The notes: generated by a model not told the origin, from the sequence alone. Numbered from the stretch's first letter, positions 42,999 to 54,449 are shown. The stretch is 64,000 bases of DNA from Phymatolithon calcareum (GCA_977006965.1 OZ345371.1:2604001-2668000), one strand, 5' to 3'. Translations and numbers: made by a program.

Positions 42999-45060
42999 TT
43001 ACGGGGGCGGGGGGTCCCGCAAAGATCCCCCCTCAGTCCAAGCCTCTACAGCATGTTCATGTATGAGTTCGCCGAAAGTAAAAGTTGAGCATCAATTACC
43101 TGGGCTGAAGTTCCGCCTATCCTTTTCGCAGACGAAGTTCTTCTTTCTGCGAAATCCCCCGCTGCACTGCAAGGCCTATTGGATATAGTTACCCAATGGA
43201 CACCAGAGCGAGAGATGGCGTGGAACACAAAACGAGGGAAAAGCGAAATCCTTGAATCAGAGGAAACATTGGGCAAGACATTTAAGCTCGAGAAAGGTTC
43301 TGGCACACGTACTTTGGAGTATCCCTAGGCCCCGGAGACGTCACAGATACGCAAGTGATACAACGACTAAACAGCCGTGTACGAGTTGCGTACACTGGGC
43401 GTCTTCAATATAGGGCTAAGTATACAGAATTGTATTCAGATATACAAGGCGCTAGTACAGCCACACTGGGAGTACGCAAAGCACTTAACGCCCTGGACAG
43501 AAGACGTACAATATCCCGTCAAGGAAGTAGAAGTAACATTCTTCAACCAAGTGTTCGGACGACTGGCCGAGGAAGGACGGAGAGGCACTGTCTCCTGTGT
43601 TGGATCCAAACAGCCGAGAACTCTAGGCATTCAAAATGCCGAGAAGGAACAAGGCGAAGAACTTATGTATTAAAATGAAGCGCGTGAAAGTAGAAACAAT
43701 CGTGAATGGCAATAATCAAGGAAGAATATCGCCGCGATGGAGACCAGAGAGTCCTTTCGTGAAGCTGTAAAGCGTATCCAAACAAACCATTCCTCGCAAT
43801 TGCTTCGATCTAAATTTCTGGCAGTAGAAGGAGACCGCCTTGAATCGAAGCGGAAAATGAATATTCCATACGAGAAGACAAGAGAATTGCCAGCAATCCT
43901 CAATTTCCCCAAGCTGAAGCACGGGCAACTCGCGCTTCAGTATGCCTGTAGCAGATTCCCACAGCTGTCAATAACAAGTATGGCTGAAGAATTTAGCACC
44001 AGAGCTAGCGTCCCGCCCACTGCATTTCTTTTCCCGTTGCTGCCCCATTCCCGGACTCGATAGCAAGGCGGAGTCTGTAAGGAATGCAGTAAGCGCTTTT
44101 GTTTCTCGCGACTGAACGCCACGAACTTTGATCGCGATCCACATGGAACGCCGAAACAGAGGCACGCGACTCTAGTTCCTTGTCTAGGTGATCGACTGGA
44201 CCACACGTGCAACGTGTCCCATGCGCATGTAGAACTTTTGTTATTCGCTTTGCTAGTAGTTTCCCTTCCTCTTGGTAAAGGAAGAGGGAGGTTTCTTGAT
44301 TTCGGCTCGAGTGCTTGGATCCTACACGCATCAAGTCTGTGAATTCCCTCGACCACGCGGAGTCGGAGACTTTCAACCCCTTTCTGATCTCTTCTACTTC
44401 CGTGCAAGCCGGTATGGCGGGAACCCAGGGACAGATCCGTCCCTTTTCTTTTCGTGCGTTCGCCTCAAGATCGACGGCCCTTCCAAGGTCGCCGCCTCAA
44501 CAGAAGACATCGATACTGCCCGTCTATTCTCGTGCTGAAAGCACTTCGCCGCGCAAGCCGGTGTGGAGTCGCTTCTCTCAACGCGCCGAACACCTGCATT
44601 GTTCCTTTCCGGTACACTATCTGAAGTTAACGGCCCATCCAAGGTCGCCATCATCCAGCGTTGCCGGCATCGCTCAACGCTTTACACCCTTCCTTCATTT
44701 TGCTTTCCTCATTATTCATCTCACGCGTCATCAGGACTCCTCTTTCTACCACTCCCCTTTTCCTTCTCTTCGTTTCTTGTTTTCTCTTCTTTCTCTTTGC
44801 TTTCTTCTCTTCAGTCATTCATTCTTTTTGTCTCTCCAGCACTTTTTCTCTCCTACGGTCTTCTCTGAGCAGAGTAGAGTCAGGTTCTTGTGAGCCTGAC
44901 GCTACAGCTAGAGAGCATATGGAGACGCTTGAACGCACCCTAGCAGGGTGCGACCTCGAAGCAGAAAAAAGACTGGGAGCAGAAAAGGCGCTAGATGAGC
45001 GCTTACTATATAGCGAGACAGTCGAAGAACGCATGGAGAACGAAGAAGGCCTGTATTGAT
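42985..45060 (+). mobile_element. G-type LINE (plus), split by solo-LTR-like element Q
   Basis: Plus-strand pieces: a VPQRSPLSPSLYSMF block near 43010, ILFADEVLLSAKSPAALQGLL (FADE instead of FADD), WNTKRGKSEILESEE, IYKALVQPHWEYAKHLTPW (43377-43673), PKLKHGQLALQYACSRFPQ (43737-44008), then after element Q REHMETLERTLAGCDLEAEK (44912-45060). Skipping Q gives one continuous C-terminal region. FADE would inactivate catalysis, and frameshifts are present. Confidence 0.75.
44009..44906 (+). mobile_element. Solo-LTR-like element Q inside a LINE
   Basis: Homologous, in the opposite orientation, to element P. GCTAG flanks it exactly on both sides (44004-44008 and 44907-44911). It ends CGCTACA like P; its first bases have diverged from TG. 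It contains ~120-bp related units and a long polypyrimidine tract (44690-44860). No genes inside. Confidence 0.7.
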
Positions 45061-45238
45061 TCGCAGAAGGCAAGGAAAAAATTGTTCGAGCGCAAGCATC
45101 AACAACCCTGTAGAGGACTGAGAAAGGATTTCCTTAAATCCTAAGTTTTCCCGTCCGTTAATCTGATGTGCGCTTCGTGAGCTGCGCAAAGGTAGGTAAC
45201 ATCTGAGGAAGCCTTGCCCTTATCTTCGGAAGTCTGTG

Positions 45239-45463
45239 GGGCTTTTCAACCCGGGGCATCCCTTTGAAGGACGGCGACTGAAGATTGGCTATGTAGCGAT
45301 ATAGATGTTAAGCTTCCCCAAGGTCTGCACATTGTGCAGCTTGGGCAGCTGTTGTGACATCAAGTACCACTCGTATCTGTTAAGTCTACTGGAGCCGTAA
45401 GGATGTGGAGTTGTTTACCAGCTCTGATAAATCCCGCAATAAAAGAAAGAAAGAAAGAAATAA
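45239..45463 (+). mobile_element. B-family LINE 3' end, copy 2
   Basis: Nearly identical to 9205-9432 and ends in aaaagaaagaaagaaagaaa. Confidence 0.55.
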
Positions 45464-45578
45464 ACATTAATCATATAAGTCTGGATTTCGGAGATCGACC
45501 TTCGTTAGGGAGATTGCCGTCTCCCGATTTTAATGGATGGGTGGATTTCTGTTTTATTGAAGCTCCCTTAGTCAATTA

Positions 45579-46544
45579 TCATTGCACATGAGAGACTTTT
45601 CGTTGGGCTACAATCCTTCGCTTACGTTTCCATTTTGATTTTGGACATTTTCTTTGGACGGTATCAACTGCCATTTCCAGCATCTCTTTTTGAATATCGG
45701 AAAGTCGTTGCTTGGGCATTAAGTTTGAGATAACTGTGAGAGCTTCATCGAGTTCGGAATCTTCGCTTCTTGCTTGTTCTTGCCAGGGATATGGGAAGCG
45801 GTGAAATAGCCAGTGCGCGCAAAGAAGCCTGTGCTTCGCTTTTTTGAGTGTGAGGAATGGTGGTAGTTCGTTCTTGATGGGCTGAGGAGGGCGCCGGCCC
45901 TCCCGTACTGTGGACTTCGAAGGGAGACATGCTTCCCCTTCTTTTTTTGCGTTCTTCAGCGTTCTTGCGTTTACGCTTGTCGTAGGGTCTAGGGTGCGTG
46001 CAAATTCCTCTGTAGAGGTACAGAGAAGAGCTTTGTGAAGCATATCGTTTGTCGCGTTCAATATTGCCAGTCCTGTTGTGCCCTTGGGAAGCTCAAGTGC
46101 CTGTTTTCTTCGAAATTTCTGTTCTGCTATGAACTTGGAGCTCAAATGCGCTTGGCGTAGTTGAATGGATTCCAGGCGGCATATTCCTCAAAAGCGGGCC
46201 TGCATATTCTTGCACCAGGTTCCGAACATTCTAGAGAACAGGTTACTCTCTAGGGCATCCTGTGCGCGAAGGATGTTACACGTCAGATCTGCGAACGGGA
46301 GAAGATACTCTGTCATTGGACGGACGAGCGCCTTATATAGTCTTAAGCATGTCGAGGGTGTCAACCCTTTCCCGTGGAGTCCGATGTTTCCTTGAACCAT
46401 CAGTCGATTCTGTGCAGCATCTATTCTGGAAAGCGTAGAGGTTTCTGTTACGCCGTTCGAAGATATGGAGATGCCCAGGCATGTAGTTTCGGACACAGTC
46501 TCGATTTCTTTTCTTGCAAGAACGAATTTGAAGCTTTCGTTTGC
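45579..46544 (-). mobile_element. E-type LINE C-terminal region, split by C2
   Basis: Minus frame 46145-45579 (188 codons) carries KKAKHRLLCAHWLFHRFPYP, the same C-terminal block as other LINEs here, and a basic tail. Upstream, 46496-46188 reads YKALVRPMTEYLLPFA and ALESNLFSRMFGTW (thumb). The element continues at 47286-47405 after the C2 insertion (ggcctaggtct... region near GNTNVGKSC equivalents is too decayed to read). Confidence 0.65.
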
Positions 46545-46557
46545 ACCATTGGGCGTT

Positions 46558-47272
46558 CAACGAGCGAGATCAAAGAAAAGGAGTCTTCTGGCCGTCCCAA
46601 TCGAGGAAAGAGATGTGGGTGAACTACAATGGGTTAGTCGAGACATATCGGCAATGCTACAGTACGATCTATTCGAGACGGCACTGGCTTTCCTCAAACA
46701 GGGAGTTTCAGCAAAATCGTTGAGGACATTGCTCTTCAAAGACGAAGGAGACGTCTCGGAGTCCAACAGAAAGAGAAAAATTCCATACGATCTGCCTGGG
46801 TCCACCCCGGCGATTATCAGACTCCCGAAAACACGGCACCGCCAATTAGCGGTAAAGTGGGCATTCGGTCGGTTTCCCCCAATGAGCACATCACTTCTGA
46901 CAGACAAGTTCGGTGATACTGTACCAATCCTCATGAGCAACCTGGAAGAATACCTCGGAAGATATCAACTGACCAAAGAGGAGATTGATATTACTGCAAA
47001 AGCTCTAGACAAGCTACTCTTCTTCACTATCGTCTTTTACGACGACATGGAATAGATAAGGCGCCAATTGATGAAATCTGATCAGTGGACCCCAAGCTTT
47101 TCCCTCCGCCCTTTTACGGGAGAGGGTGTTTGAAGCTAGGGCTACGACGTTAACCCGGGTTAAAAGTATTTGAATATATGATCGAAGCTACAACGTAGCT
47201 GCTGAAACGCATCTCCCTTGCAGTCTCATGAGTGTTACTGAGGGCGTTTAATAAATTCCAAATTCAAAAAAA
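46558..47272 (+). mobile_element. C-family LINE, truncated copy C2
   Basis: Flanked by ACCATTGGGCGTT at 46545-46557 and 47273-47285. It encodes an open plus frame through 47055 with the [KR]HRQLAVKWAFGRFPP block and ends ...TIVFYDDME, then a 3' hairpin and aataaattccaaattcaaaaaaaa. It is nearly identical to the matching part of C4. Confidence 0.95.
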
Positions 47273-47285
47273 ACCATTGGGCGTT

Positions 47286-47405
47286 ATGACGCAACTCTTC
47301 CCGACATTTGTATTCCAGACCATCTCGGTAGAGGCGGCCCAGTCCGAGGCGATGTCCAGGAGCAATTGAAGCCCTATTTGGGAAAAAGCGCGAAGTATGC
47401 CCGAT
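47286..47405 (-). mobile_element. E-type LINE continuation beyond C2
   Basis: Short stretch that resumes the E-type LINE after the C2 target duplication (reverse-complement reads a decayed WNTNV-like segment). It is 5'-truncated. Confidence 0.4.
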
Positions 47406-47472
47406 TTTAATGCCAACTTATGCAGTCGTATGATTTGTTTTTTTGCCGCTTTTTCTTGTTTTCAATTTCATT

Positions 47473-48111
47473 TTTTTTTTGAATTTTGAATTTATTAAAC
47501 GCCCTCAGAAGCACTCATAAGACTGTAAGGGAGATGCGTTTCAGATGCTACTACCTTGGTAGCTCCGTTAAAGCCCGCAAAAGCTCGTTGCTATCGTCGT
47601 AGCCCTAGCTGGAAAAACCCTCCTCCAGAGAAGGTGGAGGGAAAAGCTTAGAGTCCACTTGTCCTGTTCGTAGGAATCTCAGCGTCGCCGTTCTATTTTG
47701 TCTTGGTCTATTCCATGTCGTCATAAAAGACGATTGTGAGGAATAGTACTTTGTCAAGTGCCTTTTCAGTCTCACTAGTCTCCTCTTCTGTTAGCCGATA
47801 TCTTTGAAGGTACACTTCGAGCTTGTTCATGAGAGTTGGTACGATTTCACCGAATTTGTCTTCCAGAAGTGTGGTACTCAATGGGGGAAAACGTCCGAAT
47901 GCCCATTTAATCGCCAATTGGCAATGACGCGCTTTCGGTAGTCTGATGATGGCGGGAGTAGACCCGGGAATATCATAAGGAATATTCCTCTTTCTGCTCG
48001 CCTCCAAGCCTTCTCCTTCGTCTTTAAAGAGCAGGTCCCTCAACGATTTTGCTGAAACTCGCTGCTTGAGATAGGTTAGTGCCGTCTCGAATAGGTCGTG
48101 ATGTAACATTG
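47473..48111 (-). mobile_element. C-family LINE, truncated copy C3
   Basis: Flanked by TTTCAATTTCATT at 47460-47472 and 48112-48124. Its coding frame from 48109 to 47708 is open and ends ...TIVFYDDME. Same subfamily as C1 (CCTCCTCC...GGTGGAGG hairpin). Confidence 0.95.
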
Positions 48112-48266
48112 TTTCAATTTCATTGCATTCCTAGCAATTGACTAGCGGTAATTAGCCTAACCCAGATTCCGACAGACGCTGCTAATGCAGAGGTGTTTTT
48201 CGGCAGCTGGGTCTGCGAAGGCTAAAATAAAAGTTTGAGTGCACTTCTCTTTCGCAGATGAGAACG

Positions 48267-50427
48267 CTTTTTTTTGCATTTGGAATTTAATAAACGCCCT
48301 CAGTAACACTCATGAGACTGCAAGGGAGATGCGTTTCCGCAGCTACGTTGTAGCTTCGATCATATATTCAAATACTTTTAACCCGGGTTAACGTCGTAGC
48401 CCTAGCTTCAAAAACCCTCTCCCGTAAAAGGGCGGAGGGAAAAGCTTGGGGTCCACTGATCAGATTTCATCAATTGGCGCCTTATCTATTCCATGTCGTC
48501 GTAAAAGACGATAGTGAAGAAGAGTAGCTTGTCTAGAGCTTTTGCAGTAATATCAATCTCCTCTTTGGTCAGTTGATATCTTCCGAGGTATTCTTCCAGG
48601 TTGCTCATGAGGATTGGTACAGTATCACCGAACTTGTCTGTCAGAAGTGATGTGCTCATTAGGGGAAACCGACCGAATGCCCACTTTACCGCTAATTGGC
48701 GGTGCCGTGTTTTCGGGAGTCTGATAATCGCCGGGGTGGACCCAGGCAGATCGTATGGAATTTTTTTCTTTCTGTTGGACTCCGAGACGTCTCCTTCGTC
48801 TTTGAAGAGCAATGTCCTCAACGATTTTGCTGAAACTCCCTGTTTGAGGAAAGCCAGTGCCGTCTCGAATAGATCGTACTGTAGAATTGCCGATATGTCT
48901 CGACTAACCCATTGTAGTTCACCCACATCTCTTTCCTCGATTGGGACGGCCAGAAAACTCCTTTTCTTTGATCTCGCTCGTTCCAGCATTTTGAGTGCTA
49001 GAACGAGTCTCCTGTTTTCGGCGTTGTGAATTCGGCAAAGAAGGCGAAGTCTGACATAGCGGTTTTTCGATATTGGACCGAATACCTGTGGGAAAAATGT
49101 TTTCTCTACTTCTGCGATAGCTGTCTGGACTCTCGGCGTCCATGGCGTCAGGTGCATTGCATACTGCCATCTTGGTTGTATCAACGCCTTGTATATCTTC
49201 ACTGTTTTCAAGGGGGTGAGTGCTCGCAACGAGACACCCAGGGACCTCAGTTGATATACCGCGATCTTGGCGTGTCGGATGCGCTCCAGCATTTTTCTGT
49301 CGGTAACTCCTTCATTACTGAGTGAGATGCCAAGGTATGATACTTATTTGACCTTTGCCAACGTTTTCCCTTCAAGCTTGAAAATGGGTGATCTTGTGTC
49401 TTCCGAGAGAAGTACTTCGCTCTTCCCAGCTTTCGTGTTCCAAACCATCTGCCTGTCCCTTGCCCACTTCGATGCAATGTTTAACAGTCTCTGTAGTCCC
49501 GCTGGTTTCTTTGCCGATAGAAGAACGTCGTCCGCAAAGAGGACTGCAGCTACATCTGCAACTTCTCGTGGCACTCTGCTTATTCTTTCCGCAAATTCGT
49601 CCATGAAAAGGTTGTACAGACTTGGACTCAGAGGAGACCCCTGAGGTACTCCTCTGTCAATTAGGAACCACTTCTGCTGCGGGTCACCAATCGTAGATAC
49701 CCAGGAAGGCATCAAGAATGGTTCGATCATCAAGCATAGCTCTTGCGGTAGAAGCCCTCTCATTCGCTCTTGCAGGTGTTGTCTAGGCACAGTGTCGTAC
49801 GCTGCCTTCAGGTCCAATACTGCGATGCATCGCTGTCCTCGCTTTTGTAGTTCCAGCGCCCTCAAGATTGCGAGCTCCGTACTCTTCCCTTTTTGAAATC
49901 CCAGCTGGATGTTGTGGTTCTTGTATCTTTGACGGAGCATAGTATCAATTGCGGATTCAACAACCTTTCGGACCTGACTCAGTAGGGATATGGGTCGGAA
50001 ATTTTTTGGATCGTCATGGTCTCCTTTCTTGTGCAGCGGGACCAAGATAGCTTTCATCCACGATTGTGGAAGTGTTCCGCATCTGCCGCTGGGTGTCCAT
50101 AGCTCATAGACTAGGTCTGTGCATTCCTCCAGGTCCGCTTTCAACATTTCGCTCTTCACTCCGTCCAGGCCTGGGGCCTTTCTCGTTGGAGCTTTCAGGA
50201 TTGCTAGTTTGATAAGATTCCGCATTTGAGGAGGACAGTCAAAGTGCGAAGGGTTTGGTCGCCATCCCCTGACATCTCGGCATGTCTGGGACAAGTGGGC
50301 CGCGAACAGCGTTTTATGCAATGGACGGCCGGTCATCTTGTTCCTAGACGTTCTTCGTGTTCTCATCTTCTGCATTCGGGAGATTTGTTCAATTGCTTTG
50401 GACACATCCTTTTCCTCAAGATCGTCT
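48267..50427 (-). mobile_element. C-family LINE, 2.16-kb copy C4
   Basis: Flanked by GCAGATGAGAACG at 48254-48266 and 50428-50440, so both ends are exact. It is 5'-truncated upstream of the reverse transcriptase, with poly-A, 3' hairpin and tail as in C2. Confidence 0.95.
48486..50405 (-). pseudogene. C-family LINE reverse transcriptase, one internal stop
   Basis: A 640-codon frame interrupted only by TAA at 49344-49346; both halves are in the same frame. Motifs in order: NFRPISLLSQVRKVVES, LGFQKGKSTELAIL, IAVLDLKAAYDTVPR, VPQGSPLSPSLYNLFMDEF, VLFADDVLLSAK (FADD at 49521-49541), WNTKAGKSEVL, then, after the stop, thumb motifs (YKALIQPRWQYAMHLTPW) and the C-terminal block RHRQLAVKWAFGRFP. It would copy LINE RNA into DNA at a nicked target. 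No endonuclease or RNase H is present: the former lost by truncation, the latter apparently never there. It is the best preserved LINE gene in the window. Confidence 0.9.
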
Positions 50428-50440
50428 GCAGATGAGAACG

Positions 50441-51356
50441 TGCCATAACAGAATATCAGACATCGATCGTCTCACTTTCACGCGAGACACTGACCGTTTG
50501 ACCTTCTTGAAAACGAATCAAGCGGGTTTTCAGGGTTACTTGAGACGAGAGGACATGCTAACAATACGTTGCTACATTCGCGGAGCACCCTAACGGCTTC
50601 TAGGTAGCTTCTTATGCCGCTCTACTTTTCTTGATTGCTAACCGTCTTCTGTTATAAGACGACGCACAGTGAACAGATAGATTCGGTTCAAATATTCACG
50701 CGGCTACAGCGTTAGCAATATCACTGCTTTAGCGGTTAGTATACCCTTCACTATTGGGTTGCAGAATCTAGGCATATATAAACTCAGCGAAGCGACAACC
50801 CAACGAAGGGCAGTCGGAACCAAGTTAAGCATATCAACAACCTTCTTCACCCACCTGAGTGTCCCGCTTGCCCGAGGGCATCACGCCGCAGCGAACCGAA
50901 CTCAAGCCGTCCGTCAAACGTACTGCGCTCACTGGCGCATTTGACGGGCGAAGGAGCAGATTACTGCTCTACCGTTTTCCTGGGCTGGCCTCATCGGAGA
51001 AGCGACCCTACCGTATCATCTCTTAGTCGTGGAGATTTAGCGACACTCTCCAGAGCGGAGGGAGCGTAAACTTTTTTCTGGTGCCCAATCTAGTGTCAAC
51101 GAGACGCGCACGTCCGCGAGCCCAGGTGAGAGTACGAATACAACTCCAGCCATTGTTCCATTTTTACGTCCAAGAAGGCTGCATGAGCCTTGTAAATCCA
51201 TCCTGTTTGGATCATTGCCATTTCGTTGTAAGACGTAATATCTAGCGTTAAGTAGATTGATTGATAACGTATTTCCTTCAATGGAATGATAAAACTAAGA
51301 CCTTGTTCTCAATACCATGGTGTGTAGTCCTAGTATTTACGTGGAAAAATTATATG
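50441..51356 (+). other. Possible LTR or promoter-bearing region
   Basis: Contains TATATAAA at 50775-50782, a TGTTATAAGACG start-like sequence near 50655, and a TGGTGCCCAA string near 51080 that resembles a primer-binding site. No partner LTR or duplication was found and no gene is visible, so the assignment is weak. Confidence 0.25.
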
Positions 51357-51600
51357 TTTTCATTTTACAAGCCTCAACTCCAGAATACGCCAACAGCAGA
51401 GCAGCTTGTGTCTCAGTAACTACCCTGTGTAACAATCATGTTCCCTAATAACAATTACTTCACTCACCTCCATCTTCTCCGACTCTAGTATCCATCACCT
51501 GCAATATTTTTCTTCTCCGTAGTAAAAATTGCCAAGTAGGCAGCAATCCTCGGCAGCTCAAAATCTTCTTGGCCTGTTGCCGAAACTTCGGAAGGGATCA
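51357..51600 (-). mobile_element. D-family LINE 3' untranslated region
   Basis: Reverse-complement match to 24920-25165, including cttctccgtagtaaa and caagaagatttt-like segments; tail end at 51357. Confidence 0.5.
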
Positions 51601-51702
51601 CTTAAACAAAAGCCCGTTCTAGGGGATAACTTGAAGACACCATTAAAGGGGTCCTTGCGACGCGACGGTGATGCCGGTCGGATCTCATGGCACTTGGCGT
51701 AT

Positions 51703-51924
51703 TTTTTTGCAACTGTTTAGTTTTTTATTTAAAAAGCCCTCATTAACACTCCTAAGACTGTACGGGAGCAGCTTTTCGTAACTTGTTCATTCTAGTATAT
51801 CGCCTGGTCCCTAATGCAGGGACTCGTCGTTTTCCATATTTTCCATTATGGTGACGCTGTAGAGTAGAATGGAGTCTAATGCCTTTTCCGTTCTTATCAT
51901 TTCTCCGGAGTCAAGTTCATACTA
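51703..51924 (-). mobile_element. C-related LINE, 222-bp copy C5
   Basis: Flanked by GGCACTTGGCGTAT at 51689-51702 and 51925-51938. The 3' end shares AGCCCTCATTAACACTCCTAAGACTGTACGGGAG with the C family in diverged form, and the coding remnant reads TEKALDSILLYSVTIMENMEN. Confidence 0.9.
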
Positions 51925-51938
51925 GGCACTTGGCGTAT

Positions 51939-52455
51939 GAAATTTTCACTAAAATCTTCCGGAATGCGGCAGCAAACGTTCCCACGGACTGTACCGGCCC
52001 AGAGCTCTATATACTTCAGAGGGCCATTATTGGCCTATTCAATCGCGGGGTACAGCTTGAAGAACCGGGGGTGGCTCCTAGCAGCGGGACGCTGAGGCGC
52101 GCATGAGACTTCTGGTCTGCCTTTGGCTTATGTGTAGTAGGAGAGGGTTAATAAAGGAATTTTCAGAGAGTCCTTCTTGGGAATACAGACTTTGCGTCCG
52201 TCCTTCCACTCTGCAAAAGTCTTTAGTTTTCAGTCCAAAAAATTTCGACTGGTAATGAGGACGCGGCATAGGTCATAGTGGCTGCGGTGAGCATCTATGG
52301 GATGTTTTTTCTAATAGCGATTTCTAGGGTTCGGAAGTGGAATTGCTTTTTCAACCAAATTTTCGTGATGGACGTGTAAAAAAAGTAGAATCTTTGTTCA
52401 AGCTTTTGTTCAAAGTGTATGAAGGCATCAGGAGCCAAAGTTTGCAAATCAACGC
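51939..52455. other. No recognisable gene
   Basis: Host sequence beyond C5. Nothing supported. Confidence 0.4.
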
Positions 52456-52745
52456 TACACGCGGCATTAACCAGTCAAAGCTATGCCGCGTCCTTGTAAT
52501 CTGGCCAGAAATTGTTTTGTGGTAATGAGGACATTTTTGACAGGGTCTATACCGCGATTCTGATGAATTCTCAAGATGGTCCCTCTCCTACTTCATATAA
52601 ACAAGATTATTATGAATCCAGATTAAATTCCACGTTCAATGTCAATGCAGTGATCAGTGCAGCGGTTACTCTACAATTCACCTACCAACTTCCGACGTCA
52701 AGACAACTTGAGAGGATACGCCAATTCTTTCCGTGGTTTGGAAGC
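52456..52745. repeat. Unknown interspersed repeat Y, copy 2
   Basis: Aligns with 22299-22590. 52746-53240 has no recognisable feature. Confidence 0.6.
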
Positions 52746-53874
52746 AATTATTTAGATGGCACGCCGGAGGAGTGCAGAAAAGGGTGGAGCAGGGCTGCAT
52801 TGGGTGGAATCGTCTAACGACTAGAGGCAGACAGAGAAGTAGCGTTCTTACAGGATTAATGCCGTGCCGTAATCTTACTAGAGGTAATTTTAGAAGCACT
52901 GCTTTTTAGTCCCAGAGGGAAATAAGCGAATAATCCATCAGTTGCGTTTCGCGGACGGCTTCCAGCAAGTGGCATGAACGCCACTTTTAAAATCTGGGAG
53001 ATAAGTTTGCTCTCAGTCCACCATCTTATTCTGTAATGCTGAGGAAGATTTTAATCGCCCTAGCGACTTTCCTTTCTTTTTCGCTTGTCGATACTGGCTT
53101 GAGCATCACTTGCTTCATAGTTGACGTTCACCATTTTCCTAGTTGCCCAGGTTCGTCGTTTTTCTGTCGCAGTATTAGTAGAGTTAGTGACTTCGGATGC
53201 GGTTGTTTTGAAGGTGCTGTGGTGCCCCTACAGTAGGACTCATTTGGTAACATAATTCAGTCAGACTCCGATGATTTTATTTTGAGAGCTCCCAAAGCCA
53301 CACTTTGGAGTAACGGGGCAGATCTTGCGATATTCTCCAAGCAAAAGTCCTGTAGCTACTCAAAACGTTCTTGATTCGTAATTCTCTCGCAACGAGAGCT
53401 CCTGTGAATCTCTTGCACTCCAATTAAATTTCTGTACTCATCTTCGACGACGCTGCAGTACGCTGTAATGCGACTGGTTCGATCACCGCGGTGATCCCAC
53501 AGTAGACATCCAATACTTATTTTCTCCAAAGGTGTGCCGGTTGAATATCAACCTTAGGCACCTTAAACGTGTCGTTCTTTCTCTTGTTTAAAAGATTCCT
53601 GGTAGCTTGGCCTCAATAGGAATCTTCACTGATCTGGCTTCTTCTTCCTTTTCCCATACCTTAATTATTTCTTCTCTACTCCTCTTCTTTGTGACAGATC
53701 CATCCTGGGCTTTCTGAAGGGCTTGGCGCAAGTCTTCAAATATCTTGAGATATTCAATATCCTTCGTTGCTTCCCTTATGTTCTTATGTCTTCCAAAGTA
53801 TTCTTCTGTTTATTCAAGGAGCTTTTTGTGTTTTTCCAAGCTTAATGCAAACCTTTCTGCTTGATGGCGTCTCC

Positions 53875-54309
53875 TCATCTTTGGCGGTCCCAGTCGCCAC
53901 AGAACTCGCATTCAGTCCCGGTGGTGTTAGTCATATTTCCGAAAACATTCTTGTAGAACAAGCCCTCTGCCGACTCGATTGCCAAGAGCGATAGACTTGT
54001 CATTGGAGTCACGTGTAGCTCATACTCCCATTTCGGGACTATTAGCGACTTAAAGATCCTGACGAATATCTCCGTTTGGAATCCTCGAACATTCACTCCA
54101 AGCACCCGAAGCTTATGTATGCATCCTGCAGCATTTCGAACTCTTGCTATGGCCGTGTCGTCCGTAACTCCCTTGTTATTCATGCTTATCCCAAGATACG
54201 AGAGCCTCCAGGCTTGGTGCAGATCTCGTCCCACCAAGGAAAAAGTGTGCTTCTGCAGCCCTTTGTACTTCAGGACTTCGCTTTTTCCTGGTTTTGTAGT
54301 CCATTTCAT
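53875..54309 (-). pseudogene. F-family reverse transcriptase thumb region
   Basis: A 144-codon frame with KPGKSEVLKYKG, RLSYLGISMNNKG, IFVRIFKSLIVPKWEYELHV, and GLFYKNVFGN, followed by GTECEFCGDWDRQ. It is the longest open piece of this LINE. Confidence 0.75.
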
Positions 54310-54387
54310 GCCATTTTCGCTTACCCAAATGGTCGCTATATCAAGAAGTTCTGCATTCTTTGTCCTATCCTCGCTTGAAGCTCAACA

Positions 54388-54449
54388 AGCGTCTGCAGAT
54401 GCGTTGGTAACTTTTAAATAAAAAACTTACACTTCTTCTTCTTCTTCTT
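54388..54449 (+). mobile_element. Short element S, copy 1 (62 bp)
   Basis: Flanked by CTTGAAGCTCAACA at 54374-54387 and 54450-54463. Core AGCGTCTGCAGATGCGTTGG then TAACTTTTAAATAA and a (TTC)n end. Too short to code. It shares its core with 61052-61128 and about 63150-63235. Confidence 0.85.

Noticed and set aside
43937-44407. 156-codon minus frame as a gene
   Set aside because: It spans the junction between a LINE and the inserted LTR-like element, so it is a chance frame.
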